Source of the DNA: Novosphingobium aerophilum
GTDB taxonomy: Bacteria; Pseudomonadota; Alphaproteobacteria; Sphingomonadales; Sphingomonadaceae
Length of the DNA stretch: 64,000 bases
Reading direction: 5' to 3'
Assembly: GCF_014230305.1 (NCBI RefSeq)
Contig: NZ_JACLAU010000001.1
Coordinates: 62,001-126,000 of the forward strand
Below are positions 1 to 8,302 of the stretch, piece after piece. The notes beneath the pieces were generated by a model, which worked only from the letters and a program-made list of their open reading frames with translations, was not told the origin of the DNA and ran no database searches. Positions within the stretch are counted from its first letter, which is position 1; every line of letters begins with the position of its first letter. The position numbers and the translations under genes are program-made.

Positions 1-720
1 GCTTTCGTCGCTGGCCAGGTAGAGCACGGCATAGGCCACGTCGTCCGGATCGCCGAGAATGCCCAGCGGGTTCTGCTGCGCCAGCCGGGCCTCGCGCTCT
101 TCGGTCGTGCCGCGCCCGAGCTGGGCGATCATCGGCGTGCGGACGAAGGCGGGATGGACCGAATTGCAGCGGATGTTGTAGCCCTCCTTGGCGCAGTGCA
201 GGGCGATCGACTTGGTCAGCATCCACACCGCCGCCTTCGACGTGTTGTAGGCGGCGAAGGACGGGCTGGCGAGCAGTCCGGCGATCGACGAGATGTTGAT
301 GATCGATCCAGGCGCGCTCTCGCGCATCACGGGCAGAGCTGCGCGGCAGCCGTGGAACACGCTATCGACATTCACCGCCATGGTCCGGTCCCAGACCAGC
401 GGGTCGACCGCCTCGATGCTGCCGAGCGAGGCGATCCCGGCGTTGTTGACCAGCACCGAAAGCCCGCCCATCGCGACGGCGGCGGCCGCGATGGCCTCGG
501 ACCAGGCGTCGGGCTGGGTCACGTCGAGTGTCAGCGCGACGGCGGTACCTGGGCCGCACGCCGCGTCGATCTCGGCCGCCAGGGCGTCCACGCCGGCGCG
601 GTTGATGTCGGCCAGGGCCACCTTGGCCCCTTCACGGGCGAGCATCTTCGCGATGGCCGCGCCCAGGCCCTGGGCCGCTCCGGTCACCAGCGCCCGCTTG
701 CCTGAAACCCGTCCTGCCAT
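1..720 (-). CDS. SDR family oxidoreductase (C-terminus cut by window edge)
   Basis: This is a classical short-chain dehydrogenase/reductase, an NAD(P)-dependent alcohol/ketone oxidoreductase acting in the cytosol; the substrate cannot be read. The 240 visible residues show the Rossmann glycine motif TGAAQGLG (13-20), NNAG (92-95), the ISS serine region (143-145) and the catalytic YNTSK (Tyr158, Lys162). The family is usually about 250 residues, so only about ten are missing beyond position 1. ATG at 718-720 is the only start preceding the Rossmann strand. The gene diverges from the SDR at 968. It resembles steroid or 3-hydroxyacyl dehydrogenases of this superfamily, but that is inference. Confidence 0.9.
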   Translation of the reverse strand, partial: MAGRVSGKRALVTGAAQGLGAAIAKMLAREGAKVALADINRAGVDALAAEIDAACGPGTAVALTLDVTQPDAWSEAIAAAAVAMGGLSVLVNNAGIASLGSIEAVDPLVWDRTMAVNVDSVFHGCRAALPVMRESAPGSIINISSIAGLLASPSFAAYNTSKAAVWMLTKSIALHCAKEGYNIRCNSVHPAFVRTPMIAQLGRGTTEEREARLAQQNPLGILGDPDDVAYAVLYLASDES

Positions 721-967
721 GTCGCCGTCCTCTCCCGGTTTGGCGTCAGCCTAGGGCAGGGCGAGGGCGCCGCGCAACCGCCCTTTCCGGCCGGAGAAGG
801 GCTTGGTACAGGCAGGGGCAGCGGGTTGCCCGGCAGCCGGCTAGGCGAAGATTTTTTGGCCGGATTGAGACGCAGCTGGATTCCGGATGGGTCGATAACT
901 CGGCATATTCGTAAAGTGATTGGCCAGTGATCGCTGGCTTTCGTAGATGTCAGGGAGATTCACCATC

Positions 968-1627
968 ATGTCCAAGCCCATCGTCGTCACCGGTGCCGCC
1001 GGATTTCTCGGCAGCGTGGTCGCCCGCGAACTGGCTGCAGCCGGCCATGCGGTGGTCGGGATCGACCTCGCCCCGCAAGCGGCGGATTTCCCCGGGACCT
1101 TCCTGGGCGGAATCGACCTGACCGACGCCGCTGCAACCACCGCGGCCTTTGCCGCTCCGGCGCTGGCCGGCGGGATCGCCGGGCTTGCCAGCATCGCCGG
1201 CGGCTTCCGCTGGGAAACCGTGATGGACGGAAGCCCGGATTCGTGGGACTTCCTCTACCGCATCAACGTGCGCACCGCGCTCAACGCCGCGCGCGCCGCG
1301 GTCCCGCTGCTGGACGGCGGGGCGATCGTCAACGTCGGGGCCGCGGCCACGCTCAAGGCGGGGATGGGCATGGGTGCCTACACCGCCAGCAAGTCCGGCG
1401 TCGCCCGCCTGACCGAGGCGCTGGCCGAGGAGCTCAAGGGCCGGGTGCGGGTCAATGCCGTGCTGCCCTCGATCCTCGACACCCCGGCCAACCGCGCCGA
1501 CATGGGTGAGGCCGATGCGGCCAAATGGGTTCGCCCCGCGGAGCTTGCTGCCGTCGTGGCCTTCCTGCTCTCGGACGCGGCCTCGGCGGTGACCGGGGCG
1601 TGCATTCCGGTGACGGGCCGGGTCTGA
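968..1627 (+). CDS. SDR family protein with degenerate active site
   Basis: A 219-residue short-chain dehydrogenase/reductase-fold protein. The nucleotide motif TGAAGFLG (8-15) and the YTASK catalytic pair (Tyr138, Lys142) are present. Two hallmark positions differ: the usual NNAG is SIAG, and the segment that normally carries the catalytic serine thirteen residues before the tyrosine reads NVGAAAT, so the serine is Ala or Gly. It may be a poor catalyst, use a shifted serine or threonine, or act non-catalytically. ATG at 968 is preferred over the upstream ATG at 947 because it follows a GGGAGA ribosome site and starts right before the first beta strand. It is divergent from the SDR at the left edge. 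Confidence 0.85.
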   Translation: MSKPIVVTGAAGFLGSVVARELAAAGHAVVGIDLAPQAADFPGTFLGGIDLTDAAATTAAFAAPALAGGIAGLASIAGGFRWETVMDGSPDSWDFLYRINVRTALNAARAAVPLLDGGAIVNVGAAATLKAGMGMGAYTASKSGVARLTEALAEELKGRVRVNAVLPSILDTPANRADMGEADAAKWVRPAELAAVVAFLLSDAASAVTGACIPVTGRV

Positions 1628-1725
1628 GCGCTCTGCGGCCGGGTGAGTCCGACCGACTGATCGTCTGGATTCGCCCGGGATCGGACATTCCGATCCCCTC
1701 CGCAAAGAGCACACGAGCTCCTAAT

Positions 1726-1812
1726 CGTCGCCCCGGGCTTGACCCGGGGCAGGGCTTGCGTGGCAACGGCCGGAGAAGAAAAGCCCTGTCCCGGGTCAAG
1801 CCCGGGACGACG
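1726..1812. repeat. REP-like intergenic palindrome
   Basis: Two 32-base arms (1726-1757 and 1781-1812) form an inverted repeat with only two mismatches around a 23-base loop, built on a CCCGGGCTTGACCCGGG-type core. It lies between the convergent ends of the SDR gene and sdaA, so it may act as a bidirectional terminator. This core is common in intergenic regions of alphaproteobacteria. No gene is seen in the rest of 1628-1901. Confidence 0.8.
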
Positions 1813-1901
1813 ATGATCTTTTTCGGGTCAGCACCGGCTTGGCCGTCCCCGTCCCCGTGCGCCCAACCTCCCCTTCCCACCCAACACCGCCCCTCGTCCC
1901 T

Positions 1902-3272
1902 TCAGCATGCGGCGACGTTGACCGCCAGTCCGCCCAGACTGGTCTCCTTGTACTTGGCCGACATGTCGAGCCCGGTCTGGCGCATCGTCTCGATCACCTG
2001 GTCGAGCGAGACCTTGGGCTTCTCGTGGCTGTGCAGGGCGAGCCGGGCGGCATTGACGGCCTTGACCGCGCCGATCGCGTTGCGTTCGATGCAGGGGATT
2101 TGCACCAGCCCGCCAACCGGATCGCAGGTCAGGCCCAAATTGTGTTCCATCCCGATCTCGGCCGCCGCGGCGACCTGCTGCGGGGTGCCGCCCCAGACCG
2201 CGGCGAGGCCCCCGGCGGCCATCGAGCAGGCCACCCCGACTTCGCCCTGGCAACCCATCTCCGCCCCCGAGATCGAGGCGCGCTGCTTGTAGAGCAGGCC
2301 GATCCCGCCGGCGGTGAGCAGGAAGCGCCGCGCCAGCTCCGGGGCCTGCGGTCCTTCGTGGCAGTACTGCCGCAGCACGGCGGGCAGGATTCCCGCCGCG
2401 CCATTGGTCGGCGCCGTCACCACGCGGCCGCCTGCGGCGTTTTCCTCGTTCACCGCCATGGCGAAGACGTTGAGCCGGTCGAGCAGCACTTCGGTCTCGT
2501 TCGCCGGGCCTGCCCGCAGCCGCTGCCACAGTTCGGGCGCCCGGCGGCGCACGGCGAGGCCGCCGGGCAGTTGGCCTTCGCGGGTGAGGCCGCGATCGAT
2601 GCAGGCGTTCATCGCCGCGATCACCGCGTCGAGCCCGGCGAGCGTCTCCGCCTCCTGACGCCAGGCGCCCTCGTTGGCGAGCACGAGCTCGGCGATCGAG
2701 CGCTCCTCGCAAGCGCAGAGCGCAAGCAGGTCCGCCGCCGAGGCGAAGGGGAAGGGGGCCTGGACCCGACTTGCCACCAGGTCATCCGCAGAGGGTGCGG
2801 CGAGCTGCGCGGCGGTGGCGATGAAACCGCCGCCGGTCGAATACCAGGTCTCGTCGACCAGCACCGTGCCATCGGCCGCGAAGGCGCGCAGGCGCATGCC
2901 GTTGGGATGGAGCGCCGGGATCACATCGCAGGCCAGCACCACGTCGCGGGTGGTGACGAAGTCGATCGGCTGGCGGCCCAGCAGGCAAAGGGTGCCCCGA
3001 TCGGCCTCGGCCAGGAGCGTCGGGACGCGATCCGGATCGATCCGGTCAGGCTCCTCGCCGAGCAGGCCCAGCACCGAGGCACCGATCGAGCCGTGGCCCG
3101 CCCCGGTCAGCGCGAGCGACCCCTGCAGCTCCACCTCGACCCGCCGCACCTGCGCCAGCCGTCCGGTGTGCTCGAGTCCGAGGGCGAACCGGCGGGCGAT
3201 GCGCATCGGTCCGACCGTGTGCGAACTGGACGGACCGATGCCGATGCGGAACAGCGCGAGAATCGAAAGCAT
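1902..3272 (-). CDS. sdaA: L-serine ammonia-lyase (iron-sulfur, single chain)
   Basis: Deaminates L-serine to pyruvate and ammonia in the cytosol. The 456-residue length matches the fused single-polypeptide enzymes of proteobacteria. The N-terminal beta domain begins with the diagnostic IGIGPSSSHTVGPM; the alpha domain carries APTNGAAGILPAV, MGCQGEVGVACSMAAGG and TCDPVGGLVQIPC, whose cysteines ligate the oxygen-sensitive 4Fe-4S cluster. The ATG at 3270-3272 gives the usual family N-terminus. A 178-bp inverted-repeat element begins only five bases upstream of that codon, so the native leader has been replaced and no well-spaced ribosome site is visible (an AGAGGA lies about 17 bases upstream inside the repeat arm). 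Expression may therefore be altered. Confidence 0.96.
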   Translation of the reverse strand: MLSILALFRIGIGPSSSHTVGPMRIARRFALGLEHTGRLAQVRRVEVELQGSLALTGAGHGSIGASVLGLLGEEPDRIDPDRVPTLLAEADRGTLCLLGRQPIDFVTTRDVVLACDVIPALHPNGMRLRAFAADGTVLVDETWYSTGGGFIATAAQLAAPSADDLVASRVQAPFPFASAADLLALCACEERSIAELVLANEGAWRQEAETLAGLDAVIAAMNACIDRGLTREGQLPGGLAVRRRAPELWQRLRAGPANETEVLLDRLNVFAMAVNEENAAGGRVVTAPTNGAAGILPAVLRQYCHEGPQAPELARRFLLTAGGIGLLYKQRASISGAEMGCQGEVGVACSMAAGGLAAVWGGTPQQVAAAAEIGMEHNLGLTCDPVGGLVQIPCIERNAIGAVKAVNAARLALHSHEKPKVSLDQVIETMRQTGLDMSAKYKETSLGGLAVNVAAC

Positions 3273-3276
3273 GAGG

Positions 3277-3454
3277 TCTAGAGCCTGTCCTCTTTAGGTG
3301 GATGCGCCGGGATTGGGCGGAGCGGGCCGATTTTGGTCCGCCGCAGCGTCCATCGTCGGTCACTATGCATCGGCATAGCTCCCTCCTCTCTCCTCGCGCT
3401 GAACCAAAATCGGCTCCGTCACGGCGAATCCACCTCAACGGGACAGGCTCTAGA
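3277..3454. repeat. MITE-like inverted-repeat element
   Basis: A 178-bp block is bounded by 27-base terminal arms (3277-3303 and 3428-3454) that are inverted with three mismatches and start with TCTAGAGCCTGTCC. A second inverted pair, CCGATTTTGG near 3328 and CCAAAATCGG near 3403, lies inside. There is no coding capacity. The structure fits a miniature element mobilised in trans, or a decayed IS end pair. It sits between sdaA and mmsB and abuts the sdaA start codon. Confidence 0.75.
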
Positions 3455-3488
3455 TCGGCTTCCGCCGGGCATCAGACAAGCCCGCGCC

Positions 3489-4361
3489 TCAGCGCAGGGT
3501 TTCGATGATGCCACTGAAATCGGTGTTGCCGTGGCCGGACTCGGCGAAGGCGGTGTAAAGCTCGGCGGCGCGGGTGCCGATCGCCAGCGGGGTGCCGGTC
3601 GCCGCCCCGGCCTCGAGCGCGAGCTTCAGGTCCTTCAGCATAAGCGCGGCGGCGAAGCCCCCCTGATAGCCGTTGTCCGCCGGGCTTTGCGGGCCGACCC
3701 CCGGGACCGGGCAATAGGAAGTCATCGACCACGACTGGCCCGACGAGACCGACGAGATGTCGTAGAAGGTCTGCAGATCGAGCCCGAGCTTCTCGGCCAG
3801 GGCGAAGGCCTCGCAGGTGGCGATCATCGTGCCGCCCAGGATCATGTTGTTGCAGATCTTGGCCGCCTGGCCCGCGCCCGGCGCACCGGCGTGGATCACC
3901 GCCTTGCCCATGGCCTTGAGGATCGGTTCGGCCCGGGCGAAGCCTTCCGGGGTGCCGCCGACCATGAAGGTGAGCGTCCCCGCATTGGCCCCGCCGATCC
4001 CGCCCGAGACCGGCGCGTCGAGCATAGCATAGCCCGCGGCCGCGGCGGTATCGGCCACGTCGCGGGCAGTCGCCACGTCGATGGTCGAACAGTCGAGCAG
4101 CAGTGCCCCGGCCGGGGCCGTGCCGAACACGTCGGCGGTGTAGACCGCGCGGACGATCGCCCCGTTGGGCAGCATCGAGACCACCGCTTCGGCCCCGTCC
4201 ACCGCCTCGCGCGCCGAGGTGAAGGTGGCGCAGCCGCTCGCCGCGGCGCGCTCGAGCGCGGCGGGGGCGAGGTCGAAGGCGCGGACGGTGTGCCCCGCCT
4301 TGACCAGGTTCGCGGCCATGCCGCCGCCCATGTTGCCCAGGCCGATGAAGGCGATGATCAT
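3489..4361 (-). CDS. mmsB: 3-hydroxyisobutyrate dehydrogenase
   Basis: Oxidises 3-hydroxyisobutyrate to methylmalonate semialdehyde with NAD+, the step before MmsA in valine degradation. It has 290 residues, normal for the beta-hydroxyacid dehydrogenase family. The N-terminal FIGLGNMG dinucleotide motif, the substrate motif DAPVSGG and the catalytic-lysine region GAGQAAKICNN are all present. ATG at 4359-4361 is chosen because it follows GGGAGA and starts at the Rossmann strand; an in-frame start ten codons further upstream would only add a leader. It is the third gene of a co-directional run after mmsA and an acyl-CoA dehydrogenase, 166 bases downstream of the latter. Confidence 0.95.
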   Translation of the reverse strand: MIIAFIGLGNMGGGMAANLVKAGHTVRAFDLAPAALERAAASGCATFTSAREAVDGAEAVVSMLPNGAIVRAVYTADVFGTAPAGALLLDCSTIDVATARDVADTAAAAGYAMLDAPVSGGIGGANAGTLTFMVGGTPEGFARAEPILKAMGKAVIHAGAPGAGQAAKICNNMILGGTMIATCEAFALAEKLGLDLQTFYDISSVSSGQSWSMTSYCPVPGVGPQSPADNGYQGGFAAALMLKDLKLALEAGAATGTPLAIGTRAAELYTAFAESGHGNTDFSGIIETLR

Positions 4362-4419
4362 GGCAGTCTCTCCCGATACAGGGTTGAACACAGCACAGCC
4401 CGGACGATCCGAGCTGTTG

Positions 4420-4476
4420 GCCCCTCCCCTTCAGGGGAGGGGTTGGGGTGGGGGCTCTCCCCTGAAGGGGAGGGGC
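4420..4476. repeat. GC-rich palindromic intergenic repeat
   Basis: Two inverted blocks of about 22 bases (4420-4442 and 4455-4476) are each themselves palindromic around CTCCCCTTCAGGGGAG or its complement, separated by a GTTGGGGTGGGGG spacer. The unit lies between the acyl-CoA dehydrogenase gene and mmsB. It could attenuate or process the operon transcript, or simply be a REP-type repeat. Confidence 0.7.
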
Positions 4477-4527
4477 TTGAGCTCTGCGCAATACCTGCTC
4501 TCGGTCGGTTGGCCTTCCGGCCGACGG

Positions 4528-5670
4528 TTACTTCAGCAGGTCGCGTCCGACGATCATCCGCATCACCTCGTTGGTGCCTTCGAGGATGCGGTGCACGCGC
4601 AGGTCGCGCCAGAAACGCTCGATCGGATAGTCCTTGAGATAGCCATAGCCGCCGAACAGTTGCAGCGCCCGGTCCACCACCGACGACCCGGTATCGGTGG
4701 ACAGCTTCTTGGCCATGGCCGAGAAACGGGTCTTGTCGGGCGCCCCGGCGCTGACCTTCGCCGCGGCGAGATAGAGCAGCGCGCGGGCCGCCTCGAGATC
4801 GGTCGCCATGTCGGCCAGGGTGAACTGGGTGTTCTGGAACTCGGCCACGGCGCGGCCGAACTGGCGGCGGTCCTTCACATAGGCGACCGCCTCGTCGAGG
4901 CAGCGCTGCGCCCCGCCGAGCGAGCAGGCGCCGATGTTGAGCCGCCCGCCATCGAGCCCGGCCATGGCGAAGCGGAAGCCGTCGCCCTCGGCGCCGACGC
5001 GGTTGGCCACCGGCACGCGGGCATTGTCGAAGATCACCTGGGCGGTGGGGCTGGCGTTCCACCCCAGCTTGCGCTCGGGCGCGCCGAAGCTGACCCCGGG
5101 GGTGTCCTTGTCGACCACCAGGCAGGAAATGCCCTTGGGGCCGTCCTCGCCGGTGCGGACCATCACCACATAGACGTCGTTGACCCCGCCGCCCGAGATG
5201 AACTGCTTGGTCCCGTTGAGCACGTAATCGTCGCCATCCCGCCGCGCCGTGGTGCGCAGCGCCGCCGCGTCCGAGCCCGAGCCCGGTTCGGTCAGGCAAT
5301 AGCTCGCCATCCGCTCCATCGTGACGAGATCGGGCAGGTAGCGCGCCTTCAGCGCGTCGTCGCCGAAGGTGTCGATCATCCAGGCGGCCATGTTGTGGAT
5401 CGAGATGAAGGCGCTGGTCGTCGGGCAGCCATAGGCCATGGCTTCCATGATCAGCGCTGCCTCGAGCCGGCCCAGCCCGATCCCGCCCGAGGCCTCGCTG
5501 ACGTAGATCGCCGCGAAGCCCAGCTCGGCCGCGGTCTTGATCGTTTCGCGCGGGAACCGATGCTCCTCGTCCCACTGCGCCGCGAAGGGGGTGATCGCAT
5601 CGGCGGTGAAGCGCCGCGCCATCTCCTGGATCGCGAGCTGGTCCTCGGTGAGTTCGAACTGTCCGGTCAT
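4528..5670 (-). CDS. Acyl-CoA dehydrogenase (probably isobutyryl-CoA dehydrogenase)
   Basis: An FAD-dependent acyl-CoA dehydrogenase of 380 residues, the normal family length. It has the all-alpha N-terminal domain, the middle-domain signature CLTEPGSGSDA, and the C-terminal segment RVHRILEGTNEVMR, whose Glu is the catalytic base in this family. Being sandwiched between mmsA and mmsB, it most likely converts isobutyryl-CoA to methacrylyl-CoA in valine breakdown; that substrate is inferred from context. The 57-base gap to mmsA suggests one transcript. ATG at 5668-5670 follows an AAGGACC ribosome site. Confidence 0.94.
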   Translation of the reverse strand: MTGQFELTEDQLAIQEMARRFTADAITPFAAQWDEEHRFPRETIKTAAELGFAAIYVSEASGGIGLGRLEAALIMEAMAYGCPTTSAFISIHNMAAWMIDTFGDDALKARYLPDLVTMERMASYCLTEPGSGSDAAALRTTARRDGDDYVLNGTKQFISGGGVNDVYVVMVRTGEDGPKGISCLVVDKDTPGVSFGAPERKLGWNASPTAQVIFDNARVPVANRVGAEGDGFRFAMAGLDGGRLNIGACSLGGAQRCLDEAVAYVKDRRQFGRAVAEFQNTQFTLADMATDLEAARALLYLAAAKVSAGAPDKTRFSAMAKKLSTDTGSSVVDRALQLFGGYGYLKDYPIERFWRDLRVHRILEGTNEVMRMIVGRDLLK

Positions 5671-5727
5671 TGTGGTCCTTCGTGGGTCATCGACACGAAC
5701 GGGAGATAGGCTGTCGCTGGCTCGCGG

Positions 5728-7227
5728 TCACCCCATCGTCGGGATGACGAAGGCGTTGCCGCCGTCGGGTGAGCCGTCGGGCCAGCGCTGGGTCACGGTC
5801 TTGACCTTGGTCCAGAACTTCACGCCTTCCATCCCGTGCTGGTTGGTATCGCCGAAGGCCGAACGCTTCCACCCCCCGAAGGTGTGGTAGGCGACCGGCA
5901 CCGGGATCGGCACGTTGATCCCGACCATCCCGACATTGACCCGCGCCGCGAATTCGCGCGCGGCGTGGCCGTTGCGGGTGAAGATCGCGACGCCATTGCC
6001 ATACTGGTGCTGGCTGGGCAGCGCCAAGGCCTCGTCGAAATCGTTCGCCCGGACGATCTGCAGCACCGGGCCGAAGATCTCGTTGTGATAGCTCTCCATC
6101 GTCGGGGTGACGTGGTCGATCAGCGTGGGTCCGACGAAGAACCCGTTCTCGTGCCCCTGCAGGGTGAAGCCGCGACCGTCGATCACCAGCTCGCCGCCTT
6201 CCGCGGCGCAGGTGGCGATCCAGCCTTCGATCTTCGCCTTGTGCGCCTGGGTGACGACCGGGCCGTAATGGGCCTCGGGATCGGTCGACACGCCCACGCG
6301 CAGCGCCTCGATCGCCGGGATCAGCTTGGCGCGCAGCCGCTCGGCCGTGTCCGCACCGACCGGGACCACCACCGGCAAGGCCATGCAACGCTCGCCCGCC
6401 GAGCCGAAGGCCGCCCCGGCGAGGTCGTTGACCACCTGGTCCAGATCGGCGTCGGGCATGACGATGCCATGGTTCTTGGCCCCGCCCATCGCCTGGACCC
6501 GCTTGCCCGCCGCGACGCCGCGGTTGTAGACGTAATGGGCGATGTCGGACGATCCGACGAAGCTGACCGCGCCGATCGCCGGGTGATCCAGGATCGCGTC
6601 GACCATGGCCTTGTCGCCCTGGACCACCTGGCAGATTCCGGCAGGCAGGCCGGCTTCCAGGAACAGTTCGGCCAGCCGCACCGGCACCGAGGGGTCGCGT
6701 TCGCTGGGCTTGATGATGAAGGCGTTGCCGCAGGCGATCGCCACCGCGCTCATCCACAGGGGGATCATCGCAGGGAAGTTGAACGGGGTGATGCCCGCGC
6801 CGATCCCGATCGGCTGGCGCATCGAATAGACATCGATCCCCGGGCCGGCGCCCTGGGTGTATTCGCCCTTCAGGACGTGGGGGATGCCGCAGGCGAACTC
6901 CACCACTTCCAGCCCGCGCTGGATATCGCCCTTGCTGTCGGCGATCACCTTGCCATGTTCGGCCGAAAGCATCCGCGCCAGTTCGTCCATGTTGGCTTCG
7001 ACCAGCCGCTTGAATTCGAACATCACGCGGGCGCGGCGCTGCGGGTTGGTCGCCGCCCAGGCGGGCTGGGCCGCCTGGGCTGCCGCGACCGCCCGGTCGA
7101 GCGCGTCGGCGCCGCCCAGCACGACCTGCGCCTGGACCGCGCCGTTGTTGGGATCGAACACGTCGCTGTGGCGGGAGGAATCGAGCCCGGCCGTACCGCC
7201 GGCAAGGAAATGGTCGATCAGGCGCAT
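5728..7227 (-). CDS. mmsA: Methylmalonate-semialdehyde dehydrogenase (CoA-acylating)
   Basis: Converts methylmalonate semialdehyde plus CoA and NAD+ to propionyl-CoA, finishing valine degradation. It has 499 residues, the usual length. The catalytic cysteine is Cys281 in the motif GSAGERCMAL, typical of the MMSDH branch of the ALDH superfamily, and the FVGSSDIA cofactor loop is present. ATG at 7225-7227 starts the conserved N-terminus. It is the first gene of the mmsA / acyl-CoA dehydrogenase / mmsB run and is transcribed divergently from a LysR regulator, its likely activator. Only 90 bases separate the two start codons. Confidence 0.96.
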   Translation of the reverse strand: MRLIDHFLAGGTAGLDSSRHSDVFDPNNGAVQAQVVLGGADALDRAVAAAQAAQPAWAATNPQRRARVMFEFKRLVEANMDELARMLSAEHGKVIADSKGDIQRGLEVVEFACGIPHVLKGEYTQGAGPGIDVYSMRQPIGIGAGITPFNFPAMIPLWMSAVAIACGNAFIIKPSERDPSVPVRLAELFLEAGLPAGICQVVQGDKAMVDAILDHPAIGAVSFVGSSDIAHYVYNRGVAAGKRVQAMGGAKNHGIVMPDADLDQVVNDLAGAAFGSAGERCMALPVVVPVGADTAERLRAKLIPAIEALRVGVSTDPEAHYGPVVTQAHKAKIEGWIATCAAEGGELVIDGRGFTLQGHENGFFVGPTLIDHVTPTMESYHNEIFGPVLQIVRANDFDEALALPSQHQYGNGVAIFTRNGHAAREFAARVNVGMVGINVPIPVPVAYHTFGGWKRSAFGDTNQHGMEGVKFWTKVKTVTQRWPDGSPDGGNAFVIPTMG

Positions 7228-7274
7228 GGGACAGGCTCCGCTGAACAGGGTCGCGGCCTCCATGGGCCTCGCGG

Positions 7275-7318
7275 TTTTTGCAGACAACCGGTAAGTTTGC
7301 GAGTATCGCCTGCAAAAA
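7275..7318. promoter_or_regulatory. Inverted repeat in the mmsA-lysR divergent promoter
   Basis: Perfect 9-base arms TTTTTGCAG (7275-7283) and CTGCAAAAA (7310-7318) are separated by 26 bases, with the right arm running into the lysR start codon. The placement is that expected for autoregulation by a divergent LysR-type regulator. Binding is inferred. Confidence 0.5.
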
Positions 7319-8214
7319 TGCAGACACTCAACTGGAATGACCTGCAGGTCTTCCTGGCCATTGCCCAGACCGGGCAACTGTCGAAGGCCGGGCAGGCCTT
7401 GCGGGTCGATCCCACGACCATGGGCCGGCGGCTGCGGAGGCTCGAGGCGCGGCTGGGCGCCACCCTGTTCGAACAGACCCGGCTGGGCCAGGTCCTGACC
7501 GAAGCGGGCGAGGCCCTGCTCGCCCGCGTCGAGCCGATGGCCCAGGCTGCGGCCCAGATCGAGGACCAGGGCGGCCCGGCGGCCGGCCTGTCCGGCCTGC
7601 TGCGGATCAGCGTGTCCGAAGGCTTCGGCACCTGGTTCCTCGCCAGCCGCATCGCCGAATTCGCCGCGGCCCACCCCGCGCTGACCATCGATCTGGTGGC
7701 CAGCTCGGGCTTCCTCAGCCCATCCAAGCGCGAGGCCGACATCGCCGTCACCCTGTCGCGACCCAAGGCCGGACCGGTGATCGCGCGCAAGCTGTCGGAC
7801 TATGCGCTGACGCTCTATGCCACCCCGGGCTATCTCGATCGCGTCGGCCCTCCGCGCGACCCGGCCGACCTGGCCCACGGGCATTGCCTGGTCGGCTATG
7901 TGCCCGATCTGCTCTATGCCCCCGAGCTGCGCTATCTGGACGAGGTGCATCCCGGCCTGGCCCCGCAGTTGCGCCTGTCGAGCATCAATGCCCAGCACCG
8001 CCTGCTGGCCAGCGGGGGCGGGATCGGCGTGCTGCCCTGCTTCATCGGCGATGCCGATCCGGCGCTGGTCGCGCCCCTGCCGCAATGCCGGATCGTGCGC
8101 AGCTTCTGGCTGGTCACGCACCAGGACACGCACCAGCTCGCCCGCATCCGGGCCGGACGCGACTGGATCGACGCGCTGGTCCATCGCCATCGCGACCTGC
8201 TGCTGCCGCGCTGA
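7318..8214 (+). CDS. LysR family transcriptional regulator
   Basis: A 298-residue LysR-type regulator. Residues 1-60 form the winged helix-turn-helix (NWNDLQVFLAIAQTGQLSKA, then TTMGRRLRRLEARLG), followed by the linker helix and a periplasmic-binding-protein-like effector domain starting near residue 88. ATG at 7318 places the HTH at the usual position; the start codon overlaps an arm of the inverted repeat described at 7275-7318. Divergent orientation to the mmsA operon makes it the probable regulator of valine catabolism. The effector (for instance a CoA ester or hydroxyisobutyrate) cannot be told from sequence. Confidence 0.93.
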   Translation: MQTLNWNDLQVFLAIAQTGQLSKAGQALRVDPTTMGRRLRRLEARLGATLFEQTRLGQVLTEAGEALLARVEPMAQAAAQIEDQGGPAAGLSGLLRISVSEGFGTWFLASRIAEFAAAHPALTIDLVASSGFLSPSKREADIAVTLSRPKAGPVIARKLSDYALTLYATPGYLDRVGPPRDPADLAHGHCLVGYVPDLLYAPELRYLDEVHPGLAPQLRLSSINAQHRLLASGGGIGVLPCFIGDADPALVAPLPQCRIVRSFWLVTHQDTHQLARIRAGRDWIDALVHRHRDLLLPR

Positions 8215-8302
8215 TCCGGGCCATCTGCGACTGGCCAAGCCCGCCCGACTGTGACAGGGGCGGATCGCGCGGCAGGCCAGATCCGGTTCCCGTCGCCCCC
8301 GC

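Noticed and set aside
5836..7317. Upstream extension of the LysR frame across the mmsA locus
   Set aside because: The in-frame extension is antisense to mmsA; family length and the HTH position require the start at 7318.
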